A DNA stretch of 64,000 nucleotides from Candidatus Vicinibacter proximus (GTDB lineage: Bacteria > Bacteroidota > Bacteroidia > Chitinophagales > Saprospiraceae): positions 62,001 to 126,000 of the forward strand of contig JADJOE010000002.1 of the NCBI GenBank assembly GCA_016713905.1, in the 5' to 3' direction. Below the pieces are notes generated by a model, which worked only from the letters and a program-made list of their open reading frames with translations, did not search any database and had not been told where the DNA came from. This document shows positions 35,540-45,724 of the stretch, in pieces. A program made the position numbers and the translations under genes. Position 1 is the stretch's first letter, and every line of letters starts with the position of its first letter.

Positions 35540-36087
35540 ATGAGTTCAGATACCAATGATAAAATTTTAGTAACAGGATGCATCAACAATGATCGCAAGT
35601 CTCAGGAAATCCTGTACAGAACTTATTTCAAAAACATGTTCGACATGTGCAGGTATTATACCCAAAATGACGACAGAGCAAAAGAAGTGCTCAACATTGG
35701 ATTCTTGAGGGTCTTTCAGAAAATACATCTATTTAGATTTGAAGGTTCACTGGAATCCTGGATCAGAAAACTTATCTATCATGTATGTATGCGGGAACTT
35801 GCACAAAAGGATGAAACTTTTGGCATGGATGCGATTTCTGATGTCGACCAACAAAGCCATGATTATACGCTTGAAAAATGTTCCAAACAGAAATTTTAGA
35901 ATTAATTCAAACCCTACCGCCTGCCTCAGCAAATGCTTTTATGCTCTTTGCCAATGGTTATACTCATCTGGAAATTTCTAAAAAACTCAACATCAGTGTA
36001 GGCACCTCTAAATGGCATATTTCTTCTGCCCGTAAGCAGTTACAAACCTTAATCGAAAACTATTATGAAAAATCATTCAAAATATAA
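35540..36087 (+). CDS. ECF-type RNA polymerase sigma factor (frameshift)
   Basis: About 182 aa after correction. The first part shows sigma region 2 (LYRTYFKNMFDMCRYYTQ, EVLNIGFLRVFQKI, FRFEGSLESWIRKLIYHV). The second, in another frame from 35878, shows region 4 (LPPASANAFMLFANGYTHLEISKKL and SVGTSKWHISSARKQL). They are joined at GAAAAATG near 35875; one more A makes a single frame. It overlaps the next gene by 23 bp. In this phylum such sigma factors are usually paired with a membrane regulator, here probably the next gene. Confidence 0.82.
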
Positions 36088-37351
36088 ACAACTCGAAGAT
36101 GAAGGCTGGCTATCCATGCAAAAGTCTCTGGATCTACACATGCCGATTAAGAAAAACAGAAAGCTTGTCCTTTGGTTCTTTCTATTTCTTGGAGCCTTAG
36201 GAACTGCCTTCTTATTGCCACAATTATTCTCCAGTCGATCCCAATCAAATCCTGCAAAATCCATTCAACACATTACTTCATCACAAGCGCAGAATCAAAT
36301 TACAGATGCCCATAAGCTAAACAAATCTTCCAATATAGAAATCAAAACACAGCAATTAAGTCAAGGCAAGGAAAAACCAATAATAGAGAATCAAAATAAA
36401 CAAAATGGAAATTCATTTAATGAATCGAATTCGGAAATCAAAAATACTCCCCTATCCCATTCTGAATCGTTAGCCTCCGAATACCAAAACAAAACGGAAT
36501 TCAATAATATTTATCCACTTCCAACAGCTACTATAATTCATTCAGATATTCCAAATTTAAATTTACTGAAATCTAAAATCTGCCTACTACCTTTGCACGC
36601 AGCCAACATTAATTTGGAAAATAATATCTACCCTCGTTCTACCAAATCTACACAAAAAACAAATTTTCAATTTGGGCTCCTTTCAGGTTTTCAATACACC
36701 CCCGATTCACGCGCTTATTCTGTTCATTTTGGATCCATATTAGAAAGAAAAATTAATCGTTCATTTTCAATAAAACTTAGTCCGTTTTTAGAATACCAAA
36801 CCGGCGATTTCTTGCTGATGAACTCCTCTGAGTTTACTGCACTTTTGGACAATCGGGACAGCTTAAGCAACATATTATTTAATTTAGACAGTAAGTCAAA
36901 CGCTTCTTCTACAAATAATGACAACCTTACTGAATTGCTGTCAACCACTGATTACAGGAAACAACTTTATCACATTCATTTACCCATTCAATTGAGCTAT
37001 AACTGGTATAAAAAATGGTCTTCTGAAATCGGATTCAACATGATTTTTCCACTGGCTGAAACAGTATTCAAGGGAAGTAAAACTGAACTGGTACAAATTA
37101 AAAACAACAGCTTGTTTGTAAGAAAACAAAGCAAGGTTAATTTCCTGATGCAAATTGGGTTGACTGCTCCTGTTTACAAAAACTTTTCAATAAATACCGG
37201 AGTATCGTTTCCAGTTTCATTTTCAAAGAGCCATGCTGACTTATTAGAAAGCACCACCGGTCAAACACCATCAATCAATGCTCCGGTTAACATCATCACA
37301 CAGACCCAATTGAGGGCAAGTCTGATTTATAAATTCGGAAGAATTAATTAA
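36065..37351 (+). CDS. Membrane-anchored protein with C-terminal barrel-like domain
   Basis: 428 aa. Residues 1-35 are cytosolic and basic, residues ~36-56 form one transmembrane helix (LVLWFFLFLGALGTAFLLP), then comes an Asn/Gln/Ser-rich linker (~60-165). From ~200 the sequence resembles an outer-membrane barrel of PorT type (FQFGLLSGFQY, SIKLSPFLEYQTG, WSSEIGFNMIFPL, FSINTGVSFPVSF, RASLIYKFGRI). The layout and overlap with the sigma gene suggest a transmembrane regulator or envelope sensor. Anti-sigma function is conjecture. Confidence 0.65.
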   Translation: MKNHSKYKQLEDEGWLSMQKSLDLHMPIKKNRKLVLWFFLFLGALGTAFLLPQLFSSRSQSNPAKSIQHITSSQAQNQITDAHKLNKSSNIEIKTQQLSQGKEKPIIENQNKQNGNSFNESNSEIKNTPLSHSESLASEYQNKTEFNNIYPLPTATIIHSDIPNLNLLKSKICLLPLHAANINLENNIYPRSTKSTQKTNFQFGLLSGFQYTPDSRAYSVHFGSILERKINRSFSIKLSPFLEYQTGDFLLMNSSEFTALLDNRDSLSNILFNLDSKSNASSTNNDNLTELLSTTDYRKQLYHIHLPIQLSYNWYKKWSSEIGFNMIFPLAETVFKGSKTELVQIKNNSLFVRKQSKVNFLMQIGLTAPVYKNFSINTGVSFPVSFSKSHADLLESTTGQTPSINAPVNIITQTQLRASLIYKFGRIN

Positions 37352-38475
37352 TGTTTAGACTTGGGAAGAATTACGTGCATTTTAATTGGTACTGTTTTTA
37401 ATCAACTTAATGTTCGACGCTGGGAAGTATGACTGAACGATCTCTGCTTCAGCAGAGTATCGTGCGACAGCACGATAAGAGAAGGAACCGCGAAAGCGGC
37501 TAACGTACACTATTTTAGATTCTGGTTTTAATCGCCGTAATGTTTGACGCTAGGAAGCATGACTGAACGATCTCTGCTTCAGCATAGTATCGTGCGACAG
37601 CACGATAAGAGAAGGAACCGCGAAAGCGGCTAATGTACACTATATTAGGTACTACTTTTAATCACCGTAATGTTCGACGCTGGGAAGCATGACTGAACGA
37701 TCTCTGCTTCAGCAGAGTATCGTGCGACAGCACGATAAGAGAAGGAACCGCGAAAGCGGCTAACGTACACTATTTTAGATTCTGGTTTTAATCGCCGTAA
37801 TGTTTGACGCTAGGAAGCATGACTGAACGATCTCTGCTTCAGCATAGTATCGTGCGACAGCACGATAAGAGAAGGAACCGCGAAAGCGGCTAATGTACAC
37901 TATATTAGGTACTACTTTTAATCACCGTAATGTTCGACGCTAGGAAGCATGACTGAACGATCTCTGCTTCAGCAGAGTATCATGCGACAGCACGATAAGA
38001 GAAGGAACCGCGAAAGCGGCTAACGTACACTATTTTAGATTCTGGTTTTAATCGCCGTAATGTTTGACGCTAGGAAGCATGACTGAACGATCTCTGCTTC
38101 AGCATAGTATCGTGCGACAGCACGATAAGAGAAGGAACCGCGAAAGCGGCTAATGTACACTATATTAGGTACTACTTTTAATCACCGTAATGTTCGACGC
38201 TGGGAAGCATGACTGAACGATCTCTGCTTCGGCAGAGTATCATGCGACAGCACGATAAGAGAAGGAACCGCGAAAGCGGCTAACGTACACTATATTAGGT
38301 ACTGCTTTTAATTACCGTAATGTTTGACACTGGGAAGCATGACTGAACGATCTCTGCTTCAGCAGAGTATCGTGCGACAGCACGATAAGAGAAGGAACCG
38401 CGAAAGCGGTTTTACGTAAATTTTAAATGGTACTACTTTAAATAAACGTAATGTTTGACGCTGGGAAGCTTCAAA
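37352..38475 (+). repeat. Tandem array of eight 130-bp units with alternating A/B types
   Basis: The motif GACTGAACGA starts at 37431, 37561, 37691, 37821, 37951, 38081, 38211 and 38341: a strict 130-bp period. Units alternate between type A (stem CTCTGC-TTCA-GCAGAG, then ACTATTTTAGATTCTGG) and type B (GCATAG, then ACTATATTAGGTACTAC), so the array grew as 260-bp dimers. Each unit carries stem ATCGTGC-GACA-GCACGAT and stem CCGC-GAAA-GCGG. Degenerate half-units lie at both ends. There are no coding frames. It follows the barrel protein gene and ends 50 bp before a convergent gene. Confidence 0.95.
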
Positions 38476-38524
38476 CAACCGATTATTGATTTTAAAATGC
38501 AAATATTCTAAAATATCAAATTAA

Positions 38525-39352
38525 CTAATGTTTTAAATTATAAATTGCAATATGGTTATTTATTAGTTCAATCAATTTGCTTTTCAAAGGATCATTTTCT
38601 GCAAAAGAACTTGAAATATATTTCTTTTCCATCACTAATATATTATTCACTTCAATTCTATAACTATCTTCTGAAAATATATTTGAAAAATATTGAAGTA
38701 TGTAATTGTAATTATTGAAATTATTTCGATTGACAATTAAAAAGTACTTTAAGTAATTTATGTATTCGTTTTTAAAATTACCGGAATATTTTAAATTGAC
38801 TAAAAATAATTTTTGTAAAGGATAATTGAATTTAATTTCTTCATAAATACTTATTAAAGAATCTTTAGGAACTAATTTTATGTTTTCTCTGAAGAGAATG
38901 ATTAAAGTATCAATGATTTTCCTGTCTTTGGAATTTTCATACTTAAGCTCAATTATAGAATTTAATATTTTTCTCATCCTTAGTTCAGGATACTGGTTGT
39001 AAAATACACAACTATATTTTAAATATTCAAATGTTCGTGGGTCACATTTATAATAAAATCCACCATCATATATTTCTGGATAAACTATTTCAAAGGAATC
39101 CGCTTTTTTTCTAATTTCATTGTATTTTTCTTTATCCAGTCCTTCAATAAAATCGCAAGAAACTTTAAAAAAATAACTATAAAATAAACTATCCAATTCA
39201 TTACAATACTCTTTAAACCCATCTTTAGAATTAAATATGCGTCTAAGTATTTCTTCACCTTTAAAGTCATTTAACTTTTCTTTGGATTGGGATTTGCATT
39301 GAATGATTATTATTAAATTAAAAATGCAAAGTATTAAATAGTTAAGTTTCAT
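38525..39352 (-). CDS. Hypothetical secreted/lipoprotein
   Basis: 275 aa, low GC, Asn/Ile/Lys/Tyr-rich. The N-terminus MKLNYLILCIFNLIIIIQC is a lipoprotein-like signal. The rest is predicted helical with YxYILQYF-like repeats and no recognised motif. Composition resembles the two paralogs at 60-64 kb and the tip partners, which suggests recent acquisition. It lies between the 130-bp array and lon. Confidence 0.55.
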   Translation of the reverse strand: MKLNYLILCIFNLIIIIQCKSQSKEKLNDFKGEEILRRIFNSKDGFKEYCNELDSLFYSYFFKVSCDFIEGLDKEKYNEIRKKADSFEIVYPEIYDGGFYYKCDPRTFEYLKYSCVFYNQYPELRMRKILNSIIELKYENSKDRKIIDTLIILFRENIKLVPKDSLISIYEEIKFNYPLQKLFLVNLKYSGNFKNEYINYLKYFLIVNRNNFNNYNYILQYFSNIFSEDSYRIEVNNILVMEKKYISSSFAENDPLKSKLIELINNHIAIYNLKH

Positions 39353-39691
39353 AATATGTAGACTTCCTCATAAAAGTAGACAGAAAGATAAGATAGAAAA
39401 CAGAATCCGAAGAAATTAAGTTAGGTATTCATTGGACACAATTAACATGCATCATACAGAGTATTAAATTGCGAAGTATTCTTTATAGAAAGCAATATAA
39501 TATAGATGAAAAATAATTGTAAAAATATTCTGTACATTCAAAATATATTCCACCTTAACCATTTCAATCCACAGGTATGGCTTAAAGATATTTTAAGCCT
39601 CTTAAAGAACCATCCCTATAATCAAATCGCATAATTATTGCCGTATAATTGGAAGTCTCAACAGCAACAGGCAGTTGGTTTGAAGTATAAT
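39353..39691. other. Gene-free stretch with a short IS-end-like repeat
   Basis: 39360-39400 repeats the 28078-28118 sequence (GACTTCCTCATAAAAGTAGA). Beyond that, I see only AT-rich sequence with no coding frame, terminator or operator I can support. It separates two minus-strand genes. Confidence 0.45.
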
Positions 39692-42109
39692 CTAAAACTT
39701 TGAAACTCCCAGCGCAAAGCTTAACACCTCATGCATGTCTCTTACATAATGAAATTCCAATCCTTTTAAATGGTCCGCTTGAATTTCATCAATGTGATTT
39801 TTATTCTCAATGCAAAGCATGATGGTTTTTAAACCAGCGCGCTTGGCTGCCAGCACTTTTTCTTTAATTCCTCCAACAGGTAACACTCTGCCACGCAAGG
39901 TAATTTCACCGGTCATCGCGAGGTAAGGCTTAATTGGCTTGCCTATTATTGAAGAAGCCACCGCACTCAACATGGTAATTCCTGCAGACGGTCCATCCTT
40001 TGGAATGGCCCCTTCCGGTACATGGATGTGGATGTCATTATTTTCAAAATAATCAGGATCAATATTGAGTTCGCTGCTGTGTGATTTGATAAAACTGATG
40101 GCAGTTGTTGCCGACTCCTTCATCACATCCCCAAGGTTTCCGGTAAGTATCATTTTACCTTTTCCTTTTGAAATGGTAGTTTCGATATAAAGTATGTCTC
40201 CACCCACTCTGGTCCATGCCAGTCCGATTGCCACGCCAGGAGGTAGATTTTCCTGATACTGGTCATTGTTGTATTTTGCAACACCTAAAATTTCTTTTAC
40301 ATCCTCGACACCAAAATTCACTTGTTTGGCTTTTTCCATAGCTACTTTCAGAGCTGCCTTTCTCATGACAGAAGACAGTTGTCTGCCCAGAGACCTGACT
40401 CCGGATTCTCGTGTATAATCTTCAATTACTTTTTCAATCAGCTTGCTGCTGATTTTTACTTGCTTTGCTTTAAGCCCATGTTCTTCGAGCAAATTTGGAA
40501 TAAGGTGTTTTACGGCAATGTCCAATTTTTCTTCCATGGAGTATCCCTGAATTTCGATCATTTCCATTCTGTCCAATAGAGCAGGCTGGATTCCACTTAA
40601 TGAATTTGCGGTGGCGATAAACAATACTTTGGATAAATCATATTCCATCTCCAGATAATTGTCATGGAAGGTAGAATTTTGCTCCGGATCCAAAACTTCC
40701 AACAATGCAGACGATGGGTCACCTCGGAAATCTTTTCCCATTTTGTCGATCTCATCCAAAATGAAAACAGGATTGGAAGACTTTGATTTTCTAATGGCCT
40801 GTATAATCCTTCCAGGCATTGCGCCTATATAAGTTTTGCGATGTCCGCGAATTTCTGATTCATCATGTAGGCCTCCCAATGACATCCTTACAAATTTTCT
40901 ATTCAGAGCTTTGGCAATGGATTTACCCAGGGAAGTTTTTCCTACTCCGGGAGGCCCTACCAAACACAAGATGGGTGCCTTCATGTCTCCTTTCAATTTG
41001 AGCACCGCAAGATGTTCAATAATTCTTTCTTTTACTTTTTCAAGACCATGGTGATCCTTATCAAGAACTTTCCTGATCTTATTTAATTCATATTGATCTT
41101 TTGTGTACTCATTCCAAGGCAAATCCACCATCATTTCCAGATAATTCATCTGAACGGAATATTCTGCAACCTGTGGATTCATGCGTTGCAATTTGTTAAG
41201 CTCTTTATCAAAATGATCTTTGACAGGCTTTGTCCATTTCTTTTTGCTTGCTTTTTCCTGAAGCTCTTCTATATCCTGCTCCTGTGGATCTTGCCCAAGT
41301 TCTTCCTGGATGGTTTTAAGTTGTTGATTGAGGAAATAATCTCTTTGCTGTTTTTCTAAATCCACCCTCACCTTGGACTCAATCTGATCCTTTACTTCCA
41401 GAAGTTTTAGTTCCTGATTCAAATAAACAAGAAGGGTCTCTGCTTTAGAAAACAGGTTGTCGTTTTCCAACAGAGATTGCTTATCCTCGATGCCTATATT
41501 TAGATTTGAGCTGATAAAATTTAACAAAAATCTATCGTTCTCAATATTGTGTAAAAGGACCTGTGCCTCATTGGGAATCTGTGGCGATAATTCCACAATT
41601 TTTCTGGATTGTTCCTGAATGGATTTGATCATGGCATTGTACTCCATTTTCTTTTCAGGAAGCACATAATTCCGCAAACTGATCTTCGCTTCCAGGTATG
41701 GTTCTTCCTTCAGTACCTCCTCTGCAATAAATCTTTTTCTGCCCTGCAAAATGACTGTTTGACTGCCATCCGGCATTTTGAGTAATTTGACAATTCTCGC
41801 TATGGTACCGGTAGTGTACAAATCCTTAAACTTAGGATCTTCCGTAGCACTGTCTTTCTGGGTAAGCACCGCGATAAACTTATTATTTTCATGCGACTTG
41901 GTAATGGCGCGCATGGATTTGTCTCTTCCTACTGTAATCGGAATTATAACACCTGGAAATAAAATGGTGTTCTTTAAAGGCATGACAGGCAGTACCTGAC
42001 CAAAATCCTCATCCTTTGAAGGTTCTTCATCTTCAGCAACAGCCACAAATGGTAACATTTCCGGATCATCCGGTATTCCTGCGCTAAATAACCTCGATTC
42101 AAAACTCAT
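39692..42109 (-). CDS. lon: ATP-dependent protease La (Lon)
   Basis: 805 aa, the normal length. It has an N-terminal substrate-binding LON domain (LPVMPLKNTILFPGVIIPI), a AAA+ module with Walker A GPPGVGKTSLGKS near residue 383 and Walker B VFILDEIDKM, and a C-terminal Ser/Lys protease domain with DGPSAGI (catalytic Ser near 707) and GGIKEKVLAAKRAG (catalytic Lys near 749). It degrades misfolded and regulatory proteins in the cytoplasm. It is separated from the upstream prc gene by a terminator, so it has its own promoter. Confidence 0.97.
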   Translation of the reverse strand: MSFESRLFSAGIPDDPEMLPFVAVAEDEEPSKDEDFGQVLPVMPLKNTILFPGVIIPITVGRDKSMRAITKSHENNKFIAVLTQKDSATEDPKFKDLYTTGTIARIVKLLKMPDGSQTVILQGRKRFIAEEVLKEEPYLEAKISLRNYVLPEKKMEYNAMIKSIQEQSRKIVELSPQIPNEAQVLLHNIENDRFLLNFISSNLNIGIEDKQSLLENDNLFSKAETLLVYLNQELKLLEVKDQIESKVRVDLEKQQRDYFLNQQLKTIQEELGQDPQEQDIEELQEKASKKKWTKPVKDHFDKELNKLQRMNPQVAEYSVQMNYLEMMVDLPWNEYTKDQYELNKIRKVLDKDHHGLEKVKERIIEHLAVLKLKGDMKAPILCLVGPPGVGKTSLGKSIAKALNRKFVRMSLGGLHDESEIRGHRKTYIGAMPGRIIQAIRKSKSSNPVFILDEIDKMGKDFRGDPSSALLEVLDPEQNSTFHDNYLEMEYDLSKVLFIATANSLSGIQPALLDRMEMIEIQGYSMEEKLDIAVKHLIPNLLEEHGLKAKQVKISSKLIEKVIEDYTRESGVRSLGRQLSSVMRKAALKVAMEKAKQVNFGVEDVKEILGVAKYNNDQYQENLPPGVAIGLAWTRVGGDILYIETTISKGKGKMILTGNLGDVMKESATTAISFIKSHSSELNIDPDYFENNDIHIHVPEGAIPKDGPSAGITMLSAVASSIIGKPIKPYLAMTGEITLRGRVLPVGGIKEKVLAAKRAGLKTIMLCIENKNHIDEIQADHLKGLEFHYVRDMHEVLSFALGVSKF

Positions 42110-42330
42110 TTCTTAAAATTAATAGGTGACTGCAAAATTTCAAATGCAAAATAAAGAATGGTCAATATATAAGGTCAAGCATTGTGCCATCGATGACTTT
42201 TGTCAGGTCGCTTTTGCTAAAAAAATAAATATTTAACATATATCCCTGAAATACAGGATTTTAAATAATTAATATCCATTTTAGTTTTGTTCTTCTGTAC
42301 TGACAAAAAGTCCTTAAATTCAGCTTTGGC

Positions 42331-42369
42331 CAAAAAAAAGGCCGTACATCATGAGTTTGTACGACCCTC
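42331..42369 (-). terminator. Rho-independent terminator of prc
   Basis: On the minus strand GTCGTAC pairs with GTACGGC (one wobble) around the loop AAACTCATGAT, followed by a run of eight T's. It lies 28 bp past the prc stop. Confidence 0.75.
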
Positions 42370-42396
42370 TCATTTACTGATTTTGGAATTGATTCT

Positions 42397-44496
42397 TTAC
42401 TTCCTTATGTCTTTGAGCACGTTAATGGATTCCATGATGTACAGATCCTTAGAGATACTTTTTAGAAAATCTTCATTCCGACCTACTCTGGAAGAATCCA
42501 TATTGATGTAACTAAGATCTTCTTTTAAATTATCGGCTTTGAGTCCTTGTATTGGATTCTTACCTATCTGTTCATATTTCTTGGATTCTTCTTTTCTTTG
42601 ATCCATTTCCTTTTTGAATTTTGAAAAATTAAGTGGGTAAGTAGTCTTGTCTCTCATTTCTTTAAATTTACGAGCTTGCTCATCAATCAGACTGAGCTCC
42701 TGATTACTTTTTACTCTTTCTTTGCTTTTATCTTTTAATTCATCCATATTCGAAATTCTAAATACTTCCTGTTCAGGCTGTAAACTTTTTATGACATCAT
42801 AAGGCATTGGATTTTCATATTCCTTTTCCCCATTCTCGATATAAGTATAAGTATCCGGAATCAAAATATCCGGTTCCACGCCTTTCAACTGGACCGAGCC
42901 TCCATTTACTCTATAATATTTCTGTATGGTGATTTTCATTTCACCTAATGGTTTAAATTCATCATTGCCCGGCATACGATCAAAATTTATGAATCGTTGT
43001 ACCGATCCTTTACCAAATGTAGGTTCTCCACCTATGATTACGGCTCGCTTGTAATCCTGAAGACAGGCGGCTAAAATTTCCGAAGCCGATGCAGAATTGC
43101 TGTTGACCAATACAGCCACAGGTCCATCAAAGTCTACACCTGGATCAGAATCTGCATACGGACTGATTCTTTCCCGATCTCTTACCTGTACTACCGGACC
43201 ATCTTTAAAAAATAACCCAGCCATCTCTACTACTTCCTGCAATGAACCTCCGCCATTATTTCTTAAATCAAGAATCAGACTTTGTGCACCTTCAGATTTT
43301 AATTTTCTAAGCTCCTTTTGTACATCTTTGGCACAACTTGCTCCATTTGGATTTTCAAAATCTGCATAAAACTTTGGCAATTTAATATACCCGACATTCT
43401 TGAGTACAGAATCTACACTTACCAAGGCAGAACGGGCAAAGCCCTCATCCATAATCACCTCATCTCTAACGATTGTGATGTCTTTCAGACTGCCATCCGG
43501 TTTTTTAACTTTTAAAGTAACTTTAGTGCCTTTCTTTCCACGAATCATTTTTACAACATCGTCAATCAACATGCCTTTTATATCTACCACGTCTTTTCCT
43601 TCCTGCTGCACACCGGTGATGATGTCATTTGCCTCCAATTCTTTCTGCTTCCAAGCAGGGCCACCTGGAACGATGGACGTTACTTTGGTATATTCATGAT
43701 CGGCTTGAAGTCTTGCTCCGATTCCTTCAAGCTTTCCGGACATCGTGATGTTAAAATCTTCTTTCTCTTTTGGATTTAAAAAATCTGTGTGCGGATCATA
43801 CACATGTATGAGGCTGTTGACGTATAATTCAAAACGGTCAGATCTGGTAATGGCATTCAATCGCTTGTACCAATTCTCCATATTTTCCCTGATCTCTTTT
43901 CGGATGTCATAAAAAATAGAATCTTTTGATCTCGTCTTTTTGTCCTTTTCCAAGGCTGCCAAATCGTCGTAATATTTTGAAATGAAATCGTATTTCATGG
44001 ACTTCCGCCAAAACTCTTTAAGTTCCTTGTCGTTATCCGGCCAGGTCCTCTTATCCGGATCTAATTCAATGGATTCTTCTTGTTCCAGGTTAAAATCCTT
44101 TTCAATGAATTCCTTGTAATATGCTTCCGTCTTTGCAACGGCTGCATTGATAATTTCATTGGATTTTTCAAAAAAATCAAGCTTCCCTTCTTTGAATTGG
44201 TCATCCAACATCAAGCGGTAAGATTCCATGGCTTTTAGATCTGCCTTGGTCAAAAACCTTTTACCCGAATCCATATTGTCGAGATATTGATCATATGCCT
44301 TTTTGGAAAAATCATCATTGATCACCGGAGGATTGTAATGGTAGGTCTGGCTCTGCTTATATATCATCTGGAGAATCAGCTCTTCTTTGTTGAGGGGTCT
44401 TGATGAACTCTTACATTGTGTTGTAAAATAAGCCATCACCATTACTAATGGCAATAAAATGTACCAAGGTCTTCTATACTTCATTTCTTCTTTCAT
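42397..44496 (-). CDS. prc: Tail-specific (C-terminal processing) protease, S41A
   Basis: 699 aa. A hydrophobic N-terminal segment ending in QC suggests a periplasmic lipoprotein. Order: N-terminal helical domain, PDZ domain near residues 235-330 (IGARLQADHEYTKV, KELEANDIITGV), then the S41 catalytic core with NNGGGSLQEV, the nucleophile region NSNSASASEIL near 467 and the general-base Lys in TFGKGSVQ near 495. The C-terminal DUF3340-like region completes the Prc type. It trims periplasmic proteins from their C-termini. A second start (MKYRRPW) lies four codons in. A BlaI-type box lies 139 bp upstream. Confidence 0.93.
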   Translation of the reverse strand: MKEEMKYRRPWYILLPLVMVMAYFTTQCKSSSRPLNKEELILQMIYKQSQTYHYNPPVINDDFSKKAYDQYLDNMDSGKRFLTKADLKAMESYRLMLDDQFKEGKLDFFEKSNEIINAAVAKTEAYYKEFIEKDFNLEQEESIELDPDKRTWPDNDKELKEFWRKSMKYDFISKYYDDLAALEKDKKTRSKDSIFYDIRKEIRENMENWYKRLNAITRSDRFELYVNSLIHVYDPHTDFLNPKEKEDFNITMSGKLEGIGARLQADHEYTKVTSIVPGGPAWKQKELEANDIITGVQQEGKDVVDIKGMLIDDVVKMIRGKKGTKVTLKVKKPDGSLKDITIVRDEVIMDEGFARSALVSVDSVLKNVGYIKLPKFYADFENPNGASCAKDVQKELRKLKSEGAQSLILDLRNNGGGSLQEVVEMAGLFFKDGPVVQVRDRERISPYADSDPGVDFDGPVAVLVNSNSASASEILAACLQDYKRAVIIGGEPTFGKGSVQRFINFDRMPGNDEFKPLGEMKITIQKYYRVNGGSVQLKGVEPDILIPDTYTYIENGEKEYENPMPYDVIKSLQPEQEVFRISNMDELKDKSKERVKSNQELSLIDEQARKFKEMRDKTTYPLNFSKFKKEMDQRKEESKKYEQIGKNPIQGLKADNLKEDLSYINMDSSRVGRNEDFLKSISKDLYIMESINVLKDIRK

Positions 44497-44634
44497 TTTT
44501 TTCTTACCGTAGTCTTAACAATCCATTCCAACTTAAGATTATTACAAAAATCTAATTTTTGAAAATTTTAACATAAATGTACGAATCCTTCAAATGGCGC
44601 TAAACTTTTACAAAATTAAACATTTTACATGAAG

Positions 44635-44650
44635 TACGAATGTTTTCGTA
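44635..44650. promoter_or_regulatory. BlaI-type operator between prc and aroE
   Basis: TACGAATGTTTTCGTA is a perfect 6-bp inverted repeat with a 4-bp spacer. The same TACGAA-N4-TTCGTA occurs twice in front of the blaI-like gene at 56085-56145. A half site GTACGAATC lies at 44579. It could control prc, aroE or both, since these genes diverge here. Confidence 0.6.
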
Positions 44651-44763
44651 GTAAATTTTAGTGCTTATTTATGGATCCAGAGAAATCAACGAACAAAGCC
44701 AACAATTGTTTTAGCTGCAACATGTCCTTTAAACATCTAAATTTACCGCAACTAATCACAGGT

Positions 44764-45501
44764 ATGCGTAGATTTGGCTTGATTGGCAAGAATGTAAGTC
44801 ACTCGTTTTCTAAGGGCTACTTTGAAAAAAAGTGGGCCTCCTCAGAGATAAATGACTGCAGTTATGAACTCTTTCCCATTCCGGAAAAAAGCCTGCTTAA
44901 GACTTTTCTGAACGCAAACAAACATCTTAATGGCTTGAACGTGACCATTCCATACAAACAAGCGGTGATTGAATTCATTGACCATATAAGCCCTGTAGCC
45001 TTGGAAATTGGTGCCGTTAATTGCCTTTATAACGAGAACCATCAGTGGGTGGGTTACAACACGGACGGACCGGCATTTTTGCAAACCCTGACCGAATTTA
45101 TCGGAACCCAGACCATTACAGGTGTACTTATTCTGGGTACCGGAGGAGCTTCAAAAGCCGTCAGGTGGGCACTTAAAAAGTTAGGTCTTACTTATAATTT
45201 GGTCTCCTCTTCAGGGAATGGATTGAGCTATGAAGAGTTGGATCTGAACTGGGATGATTTCTGGAATTTGGTGATCAACACCAGTCCGGTAGGAATGTAT
45301 CCTGCCACCGATTCATGTCCGGCGATTCCGTATCATCGCCTTCATGCTGACTGTCTTCTTTACGACCTCATCTATAATCCCCTGGAAACTGAATTCCTGA
45401 GGAGAGGTAAACTTTCAGGAGCAAGTGTGAAGAATGGTTTGGAAATGCTTTATTTACAGGCTGACCTGAGCTGGAAGATCTGGAACAAGGATTCCAGGTG
45501 A
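44764..45501 (+). CDS. aroE: Shikimate dehydrogenase
   Basis: NADP-dependent reduction of 3-dehydroshikimate in aromatic amino-acid synthesis, cytoplasmic. I choose ATG 44764, giving MRRFGLIGKNVSHSFSK, because the family begins exactly there; an upstream in-frame ATG at 44671 would add 31 non-conserved residues. 245 aa with substrate motifs SHSFSK and NVTIPYK (catalytic Lys), the Asp in NTDG, a Gly-rich nucleotide loop GTGGASKA, and the conserved INTSPVGMYP. It is a stand-alone gene, divergent from prc. Confidence 0.95.
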   Translation: MRRFGLIGKNVSHSFSKGYFEKKWASSEINDCSYELFPIPEKSLLKTFLNANKHLNGLNVTIPYKQAVIEFIDHISPVALEIGAVNCLYNENHQWVGYNTDGPAFLQTLTEFIGTQTITGVLILGTGGASKAVRWALKKLGLTYNLVSSSGNGLSYEELDLNWDDFWNLVINTSPVGMYPATDSCPAIPYHRLHADCLLYDLIYNPLETEFLRRGKLSGASVKNGLEMLYLQADLSWKIWNKDSR

Positions 45502-45696
45502 CTTTAATCCAATCATCATTTTATCACTCTTCTTCAACTAATCGTCCTTTTAGTCAAATGCATTCCATGCTTCTTAAAGTAGGTTGAGATCAAAAGCGGA
45601 TGCATCCTTAAAATCCCTAACTCAGTCCCTTAAATTGAAATTTGACCAACCATCTTCATTAAATAAATGTTAAGGTGCATTGTATTCAGATTATTA

Positions 45697-45712
45697 ATCG
45701 TAATTTTACGAT
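45697..45712. promoter_or_regulatory. ArsR operator upstream of arsR
   Basis: ATCGTAATTTTACGAT, a perfect 16-bp palindrome 12 bp before the arsR start. Its twin stands before arsC. Confidence 0.7.
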
Positions 45713-45724
45713 CATAATCAAGAT

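Noticed and set aside
37352..38475. CRISPR array
   Set aside because: Units are 130 bp with near-identical sequence throughout; there are no short repeats with unique spacers, and no cas genes are present.
44671..44763. Longer aroE start at 44671
   Set aside because: The added 31 residues are not conserved and the family starts at MRRFGLIGK; 44764 is preferred.
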